Positions 1-10,214 of a DNA stretch of 64,000 nt are shown here, piece by piece. Made by a program: the position numbers and the translations under genes. The stretch lies in contig NC_087066.1 of the NCBI RefSeq assembly GCF_963678635.1, forward strand, positions 36,023,152 through 36,087,151, given 5' to 3'. Source of the DNA: Symsagittifera roscoffensis. Taxonomy: Eukaryota > Xenacoelomorpha > Acoela > Convolutidae. A model generated the notes under the pieces. It was given only the letters and a program-made list of their open reading frames with translations. It was not told the origin of the DNA and did not search any database. How positions within the stretch are numbered: position 1 is the stretch's first letter; every line of letters starts with the position of its first letter.

Positions 1-2475
1 CTTTGAGTCCTATCGTGTTGGTAAAGTCCACTTTTTGAGGAACCAAATTAGCCAGCCTCTTTGCATGAAACCAGAAATTTTTTTCACAAACAAATTTTGC
101 AGGGCGTGTACATTCAAATAAAAGAGATCTTGTATTAACTAGATCATTTTTTGGCAGAAACCGGTCAGAAAAATTGAAGTCGTAGTGATTATTGAGGATT
201 TTAGATAGTAGAAGTAAATTATTGAGCTGAATGTACATGGGTAAAGGCAGTATTCCTAGACGCTGAAGCGACGTTTTGTAATTAGGATCTGTTGCAATCC
301 ATTTGCATGCATTGCGTTGAGCACCTTCTAAGAGTTTCATTTCTTCGACGTTCAATTGATAGCACGCTGAGCCGTATAGCAAAACTGGAATTACCATGGA
401 TTTGAACAGATTAAGTTTGGTCTTGGTATTAAGAGGCAGTGGGTTGCGCTTCAGCATGCGTAGAGTGCTGAGGGCTTTTCTCTTCTAAGTTTAATATGCG
501 ATGTCCAGCCTAAATCCGATTTTACAATTATTCCTAGGTCTTTTTCCTCTGAAACTTTCTTAATTAAAATTGAGTCGAAGTAAAAGTCGCTACTTGTGGC
601 ACGTTTAACCGGTAGGTGAGTGCATTTTGACGCATTGAACGCAATCTGGTTTTGTTGAGTCCACGTGAAGATGTTATTTAGGTCTTTCTGAACATCTGCG
701 TTAAGTGTACCAATTCGTAAGAACTTTGCGTCGTCTGCGTATAGAAAGCTGGTGGAATGTTTACATACACTTGGTAGGTCGTTAATCATGACAAGAAAAA
801 ACAACGGCCCGAGGATTGATCCTTGAGGAACACCGCTTGTGACATAGAATGATTGGGACAGATAGTCTTTGATTTGACACATTGTTTTCTATTTGTCAGG
901 TAGTTATAAATTAGTTATAAAATTTTGCCTCTGATTCCCAGCGAGTAGAGCTTATTAATCAGAATACCGTGATCTACTTTGTCAAAAGCTTTCTCGAAAT
1001 CGGTATATTTTACGTCTACTTCTTCATTTTTGCTTATAGCTGATGGTATCAAGATAGAGCAGCATTTGGATGATCCCTGACCTTTTCGCGCGAAATCCGA
1101 ATTGGTTGTTGTGCAACATAGGTTCTAGATGTTTATATAGATCGAAGAAAAGAATTTTTTTGAAGATTTTGCTGGCAATTTTAAGTAATGATTTTGGTCT
1201 GTAGTTACTTATCGAGGCCTTGCTTCCTTTCTTTTTGAATATTGGGCTGACAATAGAGTGTTTCCATTGATCAGGGAAACAACAAGTCTGGAGTGCTTTA
1301 TATATGATATGGTAGAGAGAGGGCGTTAAGGATTCACTACAACGCTTAAATAAAACAGGAGATAGTAGATCGGGACCTCTCGACTTACTTAGATCTAAAT
1401 CATTACACAGTTTGGCAATCAGATTCCTGTCTGGTTCTATATTATGAATTATTTGTTTTTCTGAGTGCTCTTGTTTTTCAGGACAGGATGGTTGAGAAGA
1501 GTTTATAAATGCTGAGTTAAAAAACTTGGCGAATAGATTAGCTTGTTCTGGCAAGGTTTTTGCAACTGAATTATCAAGTTTCATGACGGAACTTTCTATA
1601 GTATTTAAACAGGGCCTTAGTATCACGCGAGTTAGACAGATGTTGTTCGTATTCGCTTCTGTTATTCTCTACGGCGGTTTGTACCTTTTCATTCATTGCA
1701 ATCACCGAGGCACATTGTGAACCTTTTTGTTTGCGTAATGTTGACAGACGTTTCATTGAATTTGACGTCTCAGGAGTTATCCAGGGAGGAAGATTTTGTC
1801 TATGTTGAGTTCTACGCGGGATGAATTTTGGCAGAAAGCTATGAATCCATTCGTACCAAAGTTCGACTATTTTTGTAACATTTGACCAGCAGTAAGGTGA
1901 GAAGGTGTTGATTTAAAACACCTCGTTTAAACCGTTGAAGTCAGCTTTGCAATAGCTATAGAAACTGGTTTTACTAAATGTGGAGTTTTTCTCGAGTTCT
2001 TTTTATGCGGATTATTGAGTTAATAGGTTTGTGATCATAATTTGGTGCAGTAAATGCGTCGAGTGGTAGGGTGTCGATTATTTCAACTTGGTTGCTAACA
2101 AGGACTAGGTCAAGTATATTAGCGTTCGTTGTTTTGAAATGAACAGTTTGAGTTAAGCTTAATTTATCTAATTTGTCAAGTATACATTGATGGAGCGGTT
2201 CTGAGGTTTGAATGGACCAGTCAATTGAAGAAAGATAAAAGTCTCCGTTTATTATACGATGATTTGCATTGCAGTTCGACAAGAAGTCCATTAGCTGACA
2301 AATGCGGAAGGGCTCCAGATAATATTTGCTGTTAGGACGGGGGAAATAGCATGTGGCAATTAGTAATGTGCCTTCGGAAGATTCCCAGATTATAGCTGTG
2401 CAATAACCTTGAAATTGGTCAGGAAGAGAGATTTCATAGCAATTTAGTGTAGACTTTGTTGCAATAAGGACCCCA
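1..2475 (-). pseudogene. Non-LTR ORF2 remnant (EN-RT), copy A
   Basis: Remnant of an ORF2 that would nick target DNA with an APE-type endonuclease and copy its RNA by target-primed reverse transcription. Visible parts on the minus strand: C-terminal half of the endonuclease (about 2475-1974, with NGDFYLSS and, near its end, NYDHKPI resembling the SDH motif); a linker (1756-1574); RT finger region with NNQFGFRAKRS (1626-1024); and RT palm with SGVPQGSILGP and FLYADDAKFLR (YADD at 728-742). Two frameshifts are evident: a 5-bp deletion near 1040 shared with B and C, and a private 1-bp deletion near 482. Not functional. Confidence 0.85.
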
Positions 2476-2479
2476 CCGG
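1..2479 (-). mobile_element. Array copy A: CR1/Jockey-like non-LTR unit, deleted
   Basis: Leftmost unit of the array, cut by the window edge. It holds the non-LTR ORF2 only. Compared with copies B and C, about 1.19 kb is missing: the sequence passes directly from the middle of the endonuclease (plus-strand ccccaccg, near 2477) into the 3' end of the next unit (ggcaaagaa, 2478). The SGNH-like piece, the integrase scrap and the endonuclease N-terminus are therefore absent. The rest is nearly identical to copies B and C. Confidence 0.85.
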
Positions 2480-2558
2480 CAAAGAAAGGGGGATAATAAT
2501 CATAATAAAAATATGAATTTAGCGTACGCAAGGGGTTTCCCCCACAGTTTGAGTTATG

Positions 2559-5340
2559 TTAGTTAGACATATTTCTGCAGTTGTTTCGGGTACAGTCGCA
2601 CAGAATTTTCCAGCTACAGGGGTTGGAGTCATCGAATCTTTTCTCGAAATGCTCCCACATCCATTGCAGCAACCGTCCTTTGAGTCCTATCGTGTTGGTA
2701 AAGTCCACTTTTTGAGGAACCAAATTAGCCAGCCTCTTTGCATGAAACCAGAAATTTTTTTCACAAACAAATTTTGCAGGGCGTGTACATTCAAATAAAA
2801 GAGATCTTGTATTAACTAGATCATTTTTTGGCAGAAACCGGTCAGAAAAATTGAAGTCGTAGTGATTATTAAGGATTTTAGATAGTAGAAGTAAATTATT
2901 GAGCTGAATGTACATGGGTAAAGGCAGTATTCCTAGACGCTGAAGCGACGTTTTGTAATTAGGATCTGTTGCAATTCATTTGCATGCATTGCGTTGAGCA
3001 CCTTCTAAGAGTTTCATTTCTTCGACGTTCAATTGATAGCACGCTGAGCCGTATAGCAAAACTGGAATTACCATGGATTTGAACAGATTAAGTTTGGTCT
3101 TGGTATTAAGAGGCAGTGGGTTGCGCTTCAGCATGCGTAGAGTGCTGAGGGCTTTTCCTCTTCTAAGTTTAATATGCGATGTCCAGCCTAAATCCGATTT
3201 TACAATTATTCCTAGGTCTTTTTCCTCTGAAACTTTCTTAATTAAAATTGAGTCGAAGTAAAAGTCGCTACTTGTGGCACGTTTAACCGGTAGGTGAGTG
3301 CATTTTGACGCATTGAACGCAATCTGGTTTTGTTGAGTCCACGTGAAGATGTTATTTAGGTCTTTCTGAACATCTGCGTTAAGTGTACCAATTCGTAAGA
3401 ACTTTGCGTCGTCTGCGTATAGAAAGCTGGTGGAATGTTTACATACACTTGGTAGGTCGTTAATCATGACAAGAAAAAACAACGGCCCGAGGATTGATCC
3501 TTGAGGAACACCGCTTGTGACATAGAATGATTGGGACAGATAGTCTTTGATTTGACACATTGTGTTCTATTTGTCAGGTAGTTATAAATTAGTTATAAAA
3601 TTTTGCCTCTGATTCCCAGCGAGTAGAGCTTATTAATCAGAATACCGTGATCTACTTTGTCAAAAGCTTTCTCGAAATCGGTATATTTTACGTCTACTTC
3701 TTCATTTTTGCTTATAGCTGATGGTATCAAGATAGAGCAGCATTTGGATGATCCCTGACCTTTTCGCGCGAAATCCGAATTGGTTGTTGTGCAACATATG
3801 TTCTAGATGTTTATATAGATCGAAGAAAAGAACTTTTTTGATGATTTTGCTGGCAATTTTAAGTAATGATTTTGGTCTGTAGTTACTTATCGAGGCCTTG
3901 CTTCCTTTCTTTTTGAATATTGGGCTGACAATAGAGTGTTTCCATTGATCAGGGAAACAACAAGTCTGGAGTGCTTTATATATGATATGGTAGAGAGAGG
4001 GCGTTAAGGATTCACTACAACGCTTAAATAAAACAGGAGATAGTAGATCGGGACCTCTCGACTTACTTAGATCTAAATCATTACACAGTTTGGCAATCAG
4101 ATTCCTGTCTGGTTCTATATTATGAATTATTTGTTTTTCTGAGTGCTCTTGTTTTTCAGGACAGGATGGTTGAGAAGAGTTTATAAATGCTGAGTTAAAA
4201 AACTTGGCGAATAGATTAGCTTGTTCTGGCAAGGTTTTTGCAACTGAATTATCAAGTTTCATGACGGAACTTTCTATAGTATTTAAACAGGGCTTTAGTA
4301 TCACGCGAGTTAGACAGATGTTGTTCGTATTCGCTTCTGTTATTCTCTACGGCGGTTTGTACCTTTTCATTCATTGCAATCACCGAGGCACATTGTGAAC
4401 CTTTTTGTTTGCGTAATGTTGACAGACGTTTCATTGAATTTGACGTCTCAGGAGTTATCCAGGGAGGAAGATTTTGTCTATGTTGAGTTCTACGCGGGAT
4501 GAATTTTGGCAGAAAGCTATGAATCCATTCGTACCAAAGTTCGACTATTTTTGTAACATTTGACCAGCAGTAAGGTGAGAAGGTGTTGATTTAAAACACC
4601 TCGTTTAAACCGTTGAAGTCAGCTTTGCAATAGCTATAGAAACTGGTTTTACTAAATGTGGAGTTTTTCTCGAGTTCTTTTTATGCGGATTATTGAGTTA
4701 ATAGGTTTGTGATCATAATTTGGTGCAGTAAATGCGTCGAGTGGTAGGGTGTCGATTATTTCAACTTGGTTGCTAACAAGGACTAGGTCAAGTATATTAG
4801 CGTTCGTTGTTTTGAAATGAACAGTTTGAGTTAAGCTTAATTTATCTAATTTGTCAAGTATACATTGATGGAGCGGTTCTGAGGTTTGAATGGACCAGTC
4901 AATTGAAGAAAGATAAAAGTCTCCGTTTATTATACGATGATTTGCATTGCAGTTCGACAAGAAGTCCATTAGCTGACAAATGCGGAAGGGCTCCAGATAA
5001 TATTTGCTGTTAGGACGGGGGAAATAGCATGTGGCAATTAGTAATGTGCCTTCGGAAGATTCCCAGATTATAGCTGTGCAATAACCTTGAAATTGGTCAG
5101 GAAGAGAGATTTCATAGCAATTTAGTGTAGACTTTGTTGCAATAAGGACCCCACCGTGGGCTGTTTTTTCATTTTGTTTGGTGTTTCTGTCAGAACGAAA
5201 AATATTGAAGCCAGGGAGGAATAGTTCGGAGTCGCTGATGTTAATTGTGAGCCATGTTTCGCTGAAACAGATGATGTCAAAGTTGTTAGTGAAGACACAG
5301 TTTGATAGAGATGTGCGCCTACTTGAGTTCACTAAGCTTC
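2559..5340 (-). pseudogene. Non-LTR ORF2 (EN-RT), copy B, frameshifted
   Basis: CR1/Jockey-like ORF2. The endonuclease occupies about 5340-4652 (DIICFSETWLT, GGVLIATKS, NGDFYLSS, NYDHKPI); its extreme N-terminus is replaced by the integrase scrap. A connecting segment lies at 4434-4252. RT is at 4304-2976 (NYRPKSLL, NNQFGFRAKRSGI, SGVPQGSILGP, YADD at 3406-3420). A C-terminal tail rich in Cys and Trp reaches a TAA at 2559-2561. The RT is split by the 5-bp deletion near 3720. The ORF1 expected upstream of such an ORF2 is not seen, unless the SGNH-like piece derives from it. Dead copy, but almost complete in domain content. Confidence 0.85.
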
Positions 5341-5418
5341 GATGGTCTATCTGCACAACCTCGTTAAATTCCGAGCTTTCAACGGACTTCATCTTCCTTG
5401 GGTCTTTCACTTGCAGGC
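5341..5418 (-). other. Integrase-derived scrap in array copy B
   Basis: About 78 bp nearly identical to 14017-14108 of the outer LTR element, encoding QVKDPRKMK and VVQIDH, the stretch between the integrase zinc-binding region and the first catalytic Asp. A 12-bp piece present in the LTR element is missing here, between two actt repeats. The sequence joins the SGNH-like piece to the non-LTR endonuclease. Confidence 0.85.
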
Positions 5419-6350
5419 CAGGTTTTCTTTGGCATAGGCTCATCGCCCTTCAACTGCCCAAGACGTCCAGCCGCGTGCAGGTGATCGTTCATTCCTGCGA
5501 ACAGCAGTAGCCCTGGTTCACAAGGCATCTTTGACTTCAACGCTACCACCAGGGTCAACATCTGGTTCAACTCTGCACCTGGCAGCGAGTATACCAGAGT
5601 TTCCGGCCAGAACAACTTGTGAGACGTTCCATCGAAATCCGAGCCCGCCACGATGATCACCCTTGCGGCCGCTGGATCCGCTCTATCGTATACTGCCAGT
5701 GTCTTGGCCAATTAGGCGCTCCCGCAGGGTTTTCCATATCTTGGGTCGTCCGCTAATTTCGCACCCTCGTAAGCGGCGTCTGGTAGTTCTATCTCCTTCG
5801 GTTCCAGTAGCTTATCTACTACCCTCAACTGCGCGGGAGTAGCCAATCTGATTCTCGCAATACTTGTTTGGGGCTTGTGGGGCTCCATTATGAGTCCCGG
5901 ACTTCCTAGCAACTTGAGAGGTCTGTAATTGACCGCTCTCATGACTTATTTCACGGGGATCCCAGTCAGATCAGCCGTCTCCATCATTCTTGCTCTCGAG
6001 AAATGCGTTTCGTGGGACTTTAACCAATCCACGCAATGGTGTCGGCTCAAGTCCTCGTGTGACAAGTGCTTGAGCCCCAGGGCCTGCGCCAAGTCCTGTC
6101 TACACTCCAGATCCTCCAGGTCCAACTCCTTTATCTTCTCCAGATATCGTGTTCGGCTTGTCTCCGCTGGTCTCTCCACTCTCTTGTTATCTACCACCAC
6201 CACTGAGGATACCACTGAATTTTGGGGCGTCGATGACTCTGCTTCCTCGGCTTCCATCCGCGTGGAACCCTGTAATCTGGTCCGGCTGCTCGTCGAGCTG
6301 TCTTTTGAGTCGACTCTTGCTCCCGGGCGACTGAACAGGGGTCTTGTGGC
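5419..6350 (-). pseudogene. SGNH-hydrolase-like ORF fragment, copy B
   Basis: One reading frame, GC-richer than the adjoining ORF2, broken by a TAA near 5946 and another at 5712 (CAA in copy C). The N-terminal half is charged and probably helical (KIKELDLEDLECRQ). The C-terminal half alternates hydrophobic strands and glycine turns: VIIVAGSDF followed later by LLLFAGMNDHL. These resemble blocks I and V of SGNH/GDSL hydrolases (GDS-like and G-x-ND). Some CR1-type ORF1 proteins carry an esterase of this fold, so it could be a leftover ORF1. Its composition and its contact with an integrase scrap also allow an LTR-element origin. The SGNH call rests on motif shape only. Confidence 0.5.
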
Positions 6351-6428
6351 AAAGAATGGGGGATAATAATCATAATAAAAATATGAATTTTGCGTAAGCA
6401 AGGGGTTTCCCCCACAGTTTCAGTTAAG

Positions 6429-9208
6429 TTAGTTAGACATATTTCTGCAGTTGTTTCGGGTACAGTCGCACAGAATTTTCCAGCTACAGGGGTTGGAGTC
6501 ATCGAATCTTTTCTCGAAATGCTCCCACATCCATTGCAGCAACCGTCCTATGAGTCCTATCGTGTTGGTAAAGTCCACTTTTTGAGGAACCAAATTAGCC
6601 AGCCTCTTTGCATGAAACCAGAAATTTTTTTCACAAACAAATTTTGCAGGGCGTGTACATTCAAATAAACGAGATCTTGTATTAACTAGATCTTTTTTTG
6701 GCAGAAAACGGTCAGAAAAATTGAAGTCGTAGTGCTTATTGAGGATTTTAGATAGTAGAAGTCAATTATTGAGCTGAATGTACATGGGTAAAGGCAGTAT
6801 TCCTAGACGCTGAAGCGACGTTTTGTAATTAGGATCTGTTGCAATCCATTTGCATGCATTGCGTTGAGCACCTTCTAAGAGTTTCATTTCTTCGACGTTC
6901 AATTGATAGCACGCTGAGCCGTATAGCAACTGGAATTACCATGGATTTGAACAGATTAAGTTTGGTCTTGGTATTAAGAGGCAGTGGGTTGCGCTTCAGC
7001 ATGCGTAGAGTGCTGAGGGCTTTTCCTCTTCTAAGTTTAATATGCGATGTCCAGCCTAAATCCGATTTTACAATTATTCCTAGGTCTTTTTCCTCTGAAA
7101 CTTTCTTAATTAAAATTGAGTCGAAGTAAAAGTCGCTACTTGTGGCACGTTTAACCGGTAGGTGAGTGCATTTTGACGCATTGAACGCAATCTGGTTTTG
7201 TTGAGTCCACGTGAAGGTGTTATTTAGGTCTTTCTGAACATCTGCGTTAAGTGTACCAATTCGTAAGAACTTTGCGTCCTCTGCGTATAGAAAGCTGGTG
7301 GAATGTTTACATACACTTGGTAGGTCGTTAATCATGACAAGAAAAAACAACGGCCCAAGGATTGATCCTTGAGGAACACCGCTTGTGACATAGAATGATT
7401 GGGACAGATAGTCTTTGATTTGACACATTGTGTTCTATTTGTCAGGTAGTTATAAATTAGTTATAAAATTTTGCCTCTGATTCCCAGCGAGTAGAGCTTA
7501 TTAATCAGAATACCGTGATCTACTTTGTCAAAAGCTTTCTCGAAATCGGTATATTTTACGTCTACTTCTTCATTTTTGCTTATAGCTGATGGTATCAAGA
7601 TAGAGCAGCATTTGGATGATCCCTGACCTTTTCGCGCGAAATCCGAATTGGTTGTTGTGCAACATAGGTTCTAGATGTTTATATAGATCGAAGAAAAGAA
7701 CTTTTTTGAAGATTTTGCTGGCAATTTTAAGTAGTGATTTTGGTCTGTAGTTACTTATCGAGGCCTTGCTTCCTTTCTTTTTGAATATTGGGCTGACAAT
7801 AGAGTGTTTCCATTGATCAGGGAAACAACAAGTCTGGAGTGCTTTATATATGATATGGTAGAGAGAGGGCGTTAAGGATTCACTACAACGCTTAAATAAA
7901 ACAGGAGATAGTAGATCGGGACCTCTCGACTTACTTAGATCTAAATCATTACACAGTTTGGCAATCAGATTCCTGTCTGGTTCTATATTATGAATTATTT
8001 GTTTTTCTGAGTGCTCTTGTTTTTCAGGACAGGATGGTTGAGAAGAGTTTATAAATGCTGAGTTAAAAAACTTGGCGAATAGATTAGCTTGTTCTGGCAA
8101 GGTTTTTGCAACTGAATTATCAAGTTTCATGACGGAACTTTCTATAGTATTTAAACAGGGCTTTAGTATCACGCGAGTTAGACAGATGTTGTTCGTATTC
8201 GCTTCTGTTATTCTCTACGGCGGTTTGTACCTTTTCATTCATTGCAATCACCGAGGCACATTGTGAACCTTTTTGTTTGCGTAATGTTGACAGACGTTTC
8301 ATTGAATTTGACGTCTCAGGAGTTATCCAGGGAGGAAGATTTTGTCTATGTTGAGTTCTACGCGGGATGAATTTTGGCAGAAAGCTATGAATCCATTCGT
8401 ACCAAAGTTCGACTATTTTTGTAACATTTGACCAGCAGTAAGGTGAGAAGGTGTTGATTTAAAACACCTCGTTTAAACCGTTGAAGTCAGCTTTGCAATA
8501 GCTATAGAAACTGGTTTTACTAAATGTGGAGTTTTTCTCGAGTTCTTTTTATGCGGATTATTGAGTTAATAGGTTTGTGATCATAATTTGGTGCAGTAAA
8601 TGCGTCGAGTGGTAGGGTGTCGATTATTTCAACTTGGTTGCTAACAAGGACTAGGTCAAGTATATTAGCGTTCGTTGTTTTGAAATGAACAGTTTGAGTT
8701 AAGCTTAATTTATCTAATTTGTCAAGTATACATTGATGGAGCGGTTCTGAGGTTTGAATGGACCAGTCAATTGAAGAAAGATAAAAGTCTCCGTTTGTTA
8801 TACGATGATTTGCATTGCAGTTCGACAAGAAGTCCATTAGCTGACAAATGCGGAAGGGCTCCAGATAATATTTGCTGTTAGGACGGGGGAAATAGCATGT
8901 GGCAATTAGTAATGTGCCTTCGGAAGATTCCCAGATTATAGCTGTGCAATAACCTTGAAATTGGTCAGGAAGAGAGATTTCATAGCAATTTAGTGTAGAC
9001 TTTGTTGCAATAAGGACCCCACCGTGGGCTGTTTTTTCATTTTGTTTGGTGTTTCTGTCAGAACGAAAAATATTGAAGCCAGGGAGGAATAGTTCGGAGT
9101 CGCTGATGTTAATTGTGAGCCATGTTTCGCTGAAACAGATGATGTCAAAGTTGTTAGTGAAGACACAGTTTGATAGAGATGTGCGCCTACTTGAGTTCAC
9201 TAAGCTTC
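6429..9208 (-). pseudogene. Non-LTR ORF2 (EN-RT), copy C, frameshifted and active-site mutated
   Basis: Same organisation as copy B: endonuclease 9208-8520, linker 8302-8120, RT 8172-6829, C-terminal tail to a TAA at 6429-6431. It shares the 5-bp RT frameshift (near 7588) with A and B. In addition the RT motif reads YAED where the others read YADD (7274-7288, GAC to GAG), so the first catalytic aspartate of the palm is lost. A 2-bp loss near 6930 shifts the frame in the C-terminal region. No activity is expected. Confidence 0.85.
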
Positions 9209-9286
9209 GATGGTCTATCTGCACAACCTCGTTAAATTCCGAGCTTTCAACGGACTTCATCTTCCTTGGGTCTTTCACTTGCAGGC
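9209..9286 (-). other. Integrase-derived scrap in array copy C
   Basis: Same 78-bp integrase fragment as in copy B, in the same place and with the same 12-bp deletion relative to 14017-14108. This shows that the join predates amplification of the unit. Confidence 0.85.
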
Positions 9287-10213
9287 CAGGTTTTCTTTGG
9301 CATAGGCTCATCGCCCTTCAACTGCTCAAGACGTCCAGCCGCGTGCAGGTGATCGTTCATTCCTGCGAACAGCAGTAGCTCTGGTTCACAAGGCATCTTT
9401 GACTTCAACGCTACCACCAGGGTCAACATCTGGTTCAACTCTGCACCTGGCAGCGAGTATACCAGAGTTTCCGGCCAGAACAACTTGTGAGACGTTCCCT
9501 CGAAATCCGAGCCCGCCACGATGATCACCCTTGCGGCCGCTGGATCCGCTCTATCGTATACTGCCAGTGTCTTGGCCAATTGGGCGCTCCCGCAGGCTTT
9601 TCCATATCTTGGGTCGTCCGCTAATTTCGCACCCTCGTAAGTGGCGTCTGGTAGTTCTATCTCCTTCGGTTCCAGTAGCTTATCTACTACCCTCAACTGC
9701 GCGGGAGTAGCCAATCTGATTCTCGCAATACTTGTTTGGGGCTTGTGGGGCTCCATTATGAGTCCCGGACTTCCTAGCAACTTGAGAGGTCTGTAATTGA
9801 CCGCTCTCATGACTTATTTCACGGGGATCCCAGTCAGATCAGCCGTCTCCATCATTCTTGCTCTCAAGAAATGCGTTTCGTGGGACTTTAACCAATCCAC
9901 GCAATGGTGTCGGCTCAAGTCCTCGTGTGACAAGTGCTTGAGCCCCAGGGCCTCCGCCAACTCCTGTCTACACTCCAGATCCTCCAGGTCCAACTCCTTT
10001 ATCTTCTCCAGATATCGTGTTCGGCTTGTCTCCGCTGGTCTCTCCACTCTCTTGTTATCTACCACCACCACTGAGGATACCACTGAATTTTGGGGCGTCG
10101 ATGACTCTGCTTCCTCGGCTTCCATCGGCGAACCCTGTAATCTGGTCCGGCTGCTCCTCGAGCTGTCTTTTGAGTCGACTCTTGCTCCCGGGCGACTGGA
10201 CAGGGGTCTTGTG
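9287..10213 (-). pseudogene. SGNH-hydrolase-like ORF fragment, copy C
   Basis: Counterpart of the fragment in copy B and the better preserved one. The frame 9810-9247 is open through VVDKLLEPKEIELPDA, VIIVAGSDFEG, LVYSLPGAELNQM and LLLFAGMNDHLHAAG; its last codons run into the integrase scrap in a foreign frame. Upstream, 10266-9814 is in the same frame set and ends at the same TAA as in copy B. A 3-bp difference near 10126 removes one residue relative to B. Function unknown; an SGNH-like fold is my best guess. Confidence 0.5.
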
Positions 10214-10214
10214 G

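Larger units (their letters stand above)
2480..6350 (-). mobile_element. Array copy B: full chimeric retroelement unit
   Basis: Full unit of about 3.87 kb. On the minus strand, 5' to 3', it contains an SGNH-hydrolase-like ORF fragment, a 78-bp integrase fragment, then the endonuclease and reverse transcriptase of a CR1/Jockey-like ORF2. It ends in an AT-rich tail (attatgattattat on the minus strand, about 2490-2510) that abuts copy A. The period to copy C is about 3,868 bp. The tail-to-head order and near identity show that the chimera was made once and then multiplied as a unit. Confidence 0.85.
6351..10214 (-). mobile_element. Array copy C: full chimeric retroelement unit
   Basis: Second full unit, in the same order and orientation as copy B and nearly identical to it. 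It differs by scattered substitutions, a small deletion at the apparent tyrosine/serine codons near 6930, and a changed residue in the RT active site. The boundary with copy D is placed at the shared motif ggcaaagaatggggg. The exact breakpoint between the SGNH-like piece and the non-LTR tail cannot be set without an unrearranged copy. Confidence 0.85.
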
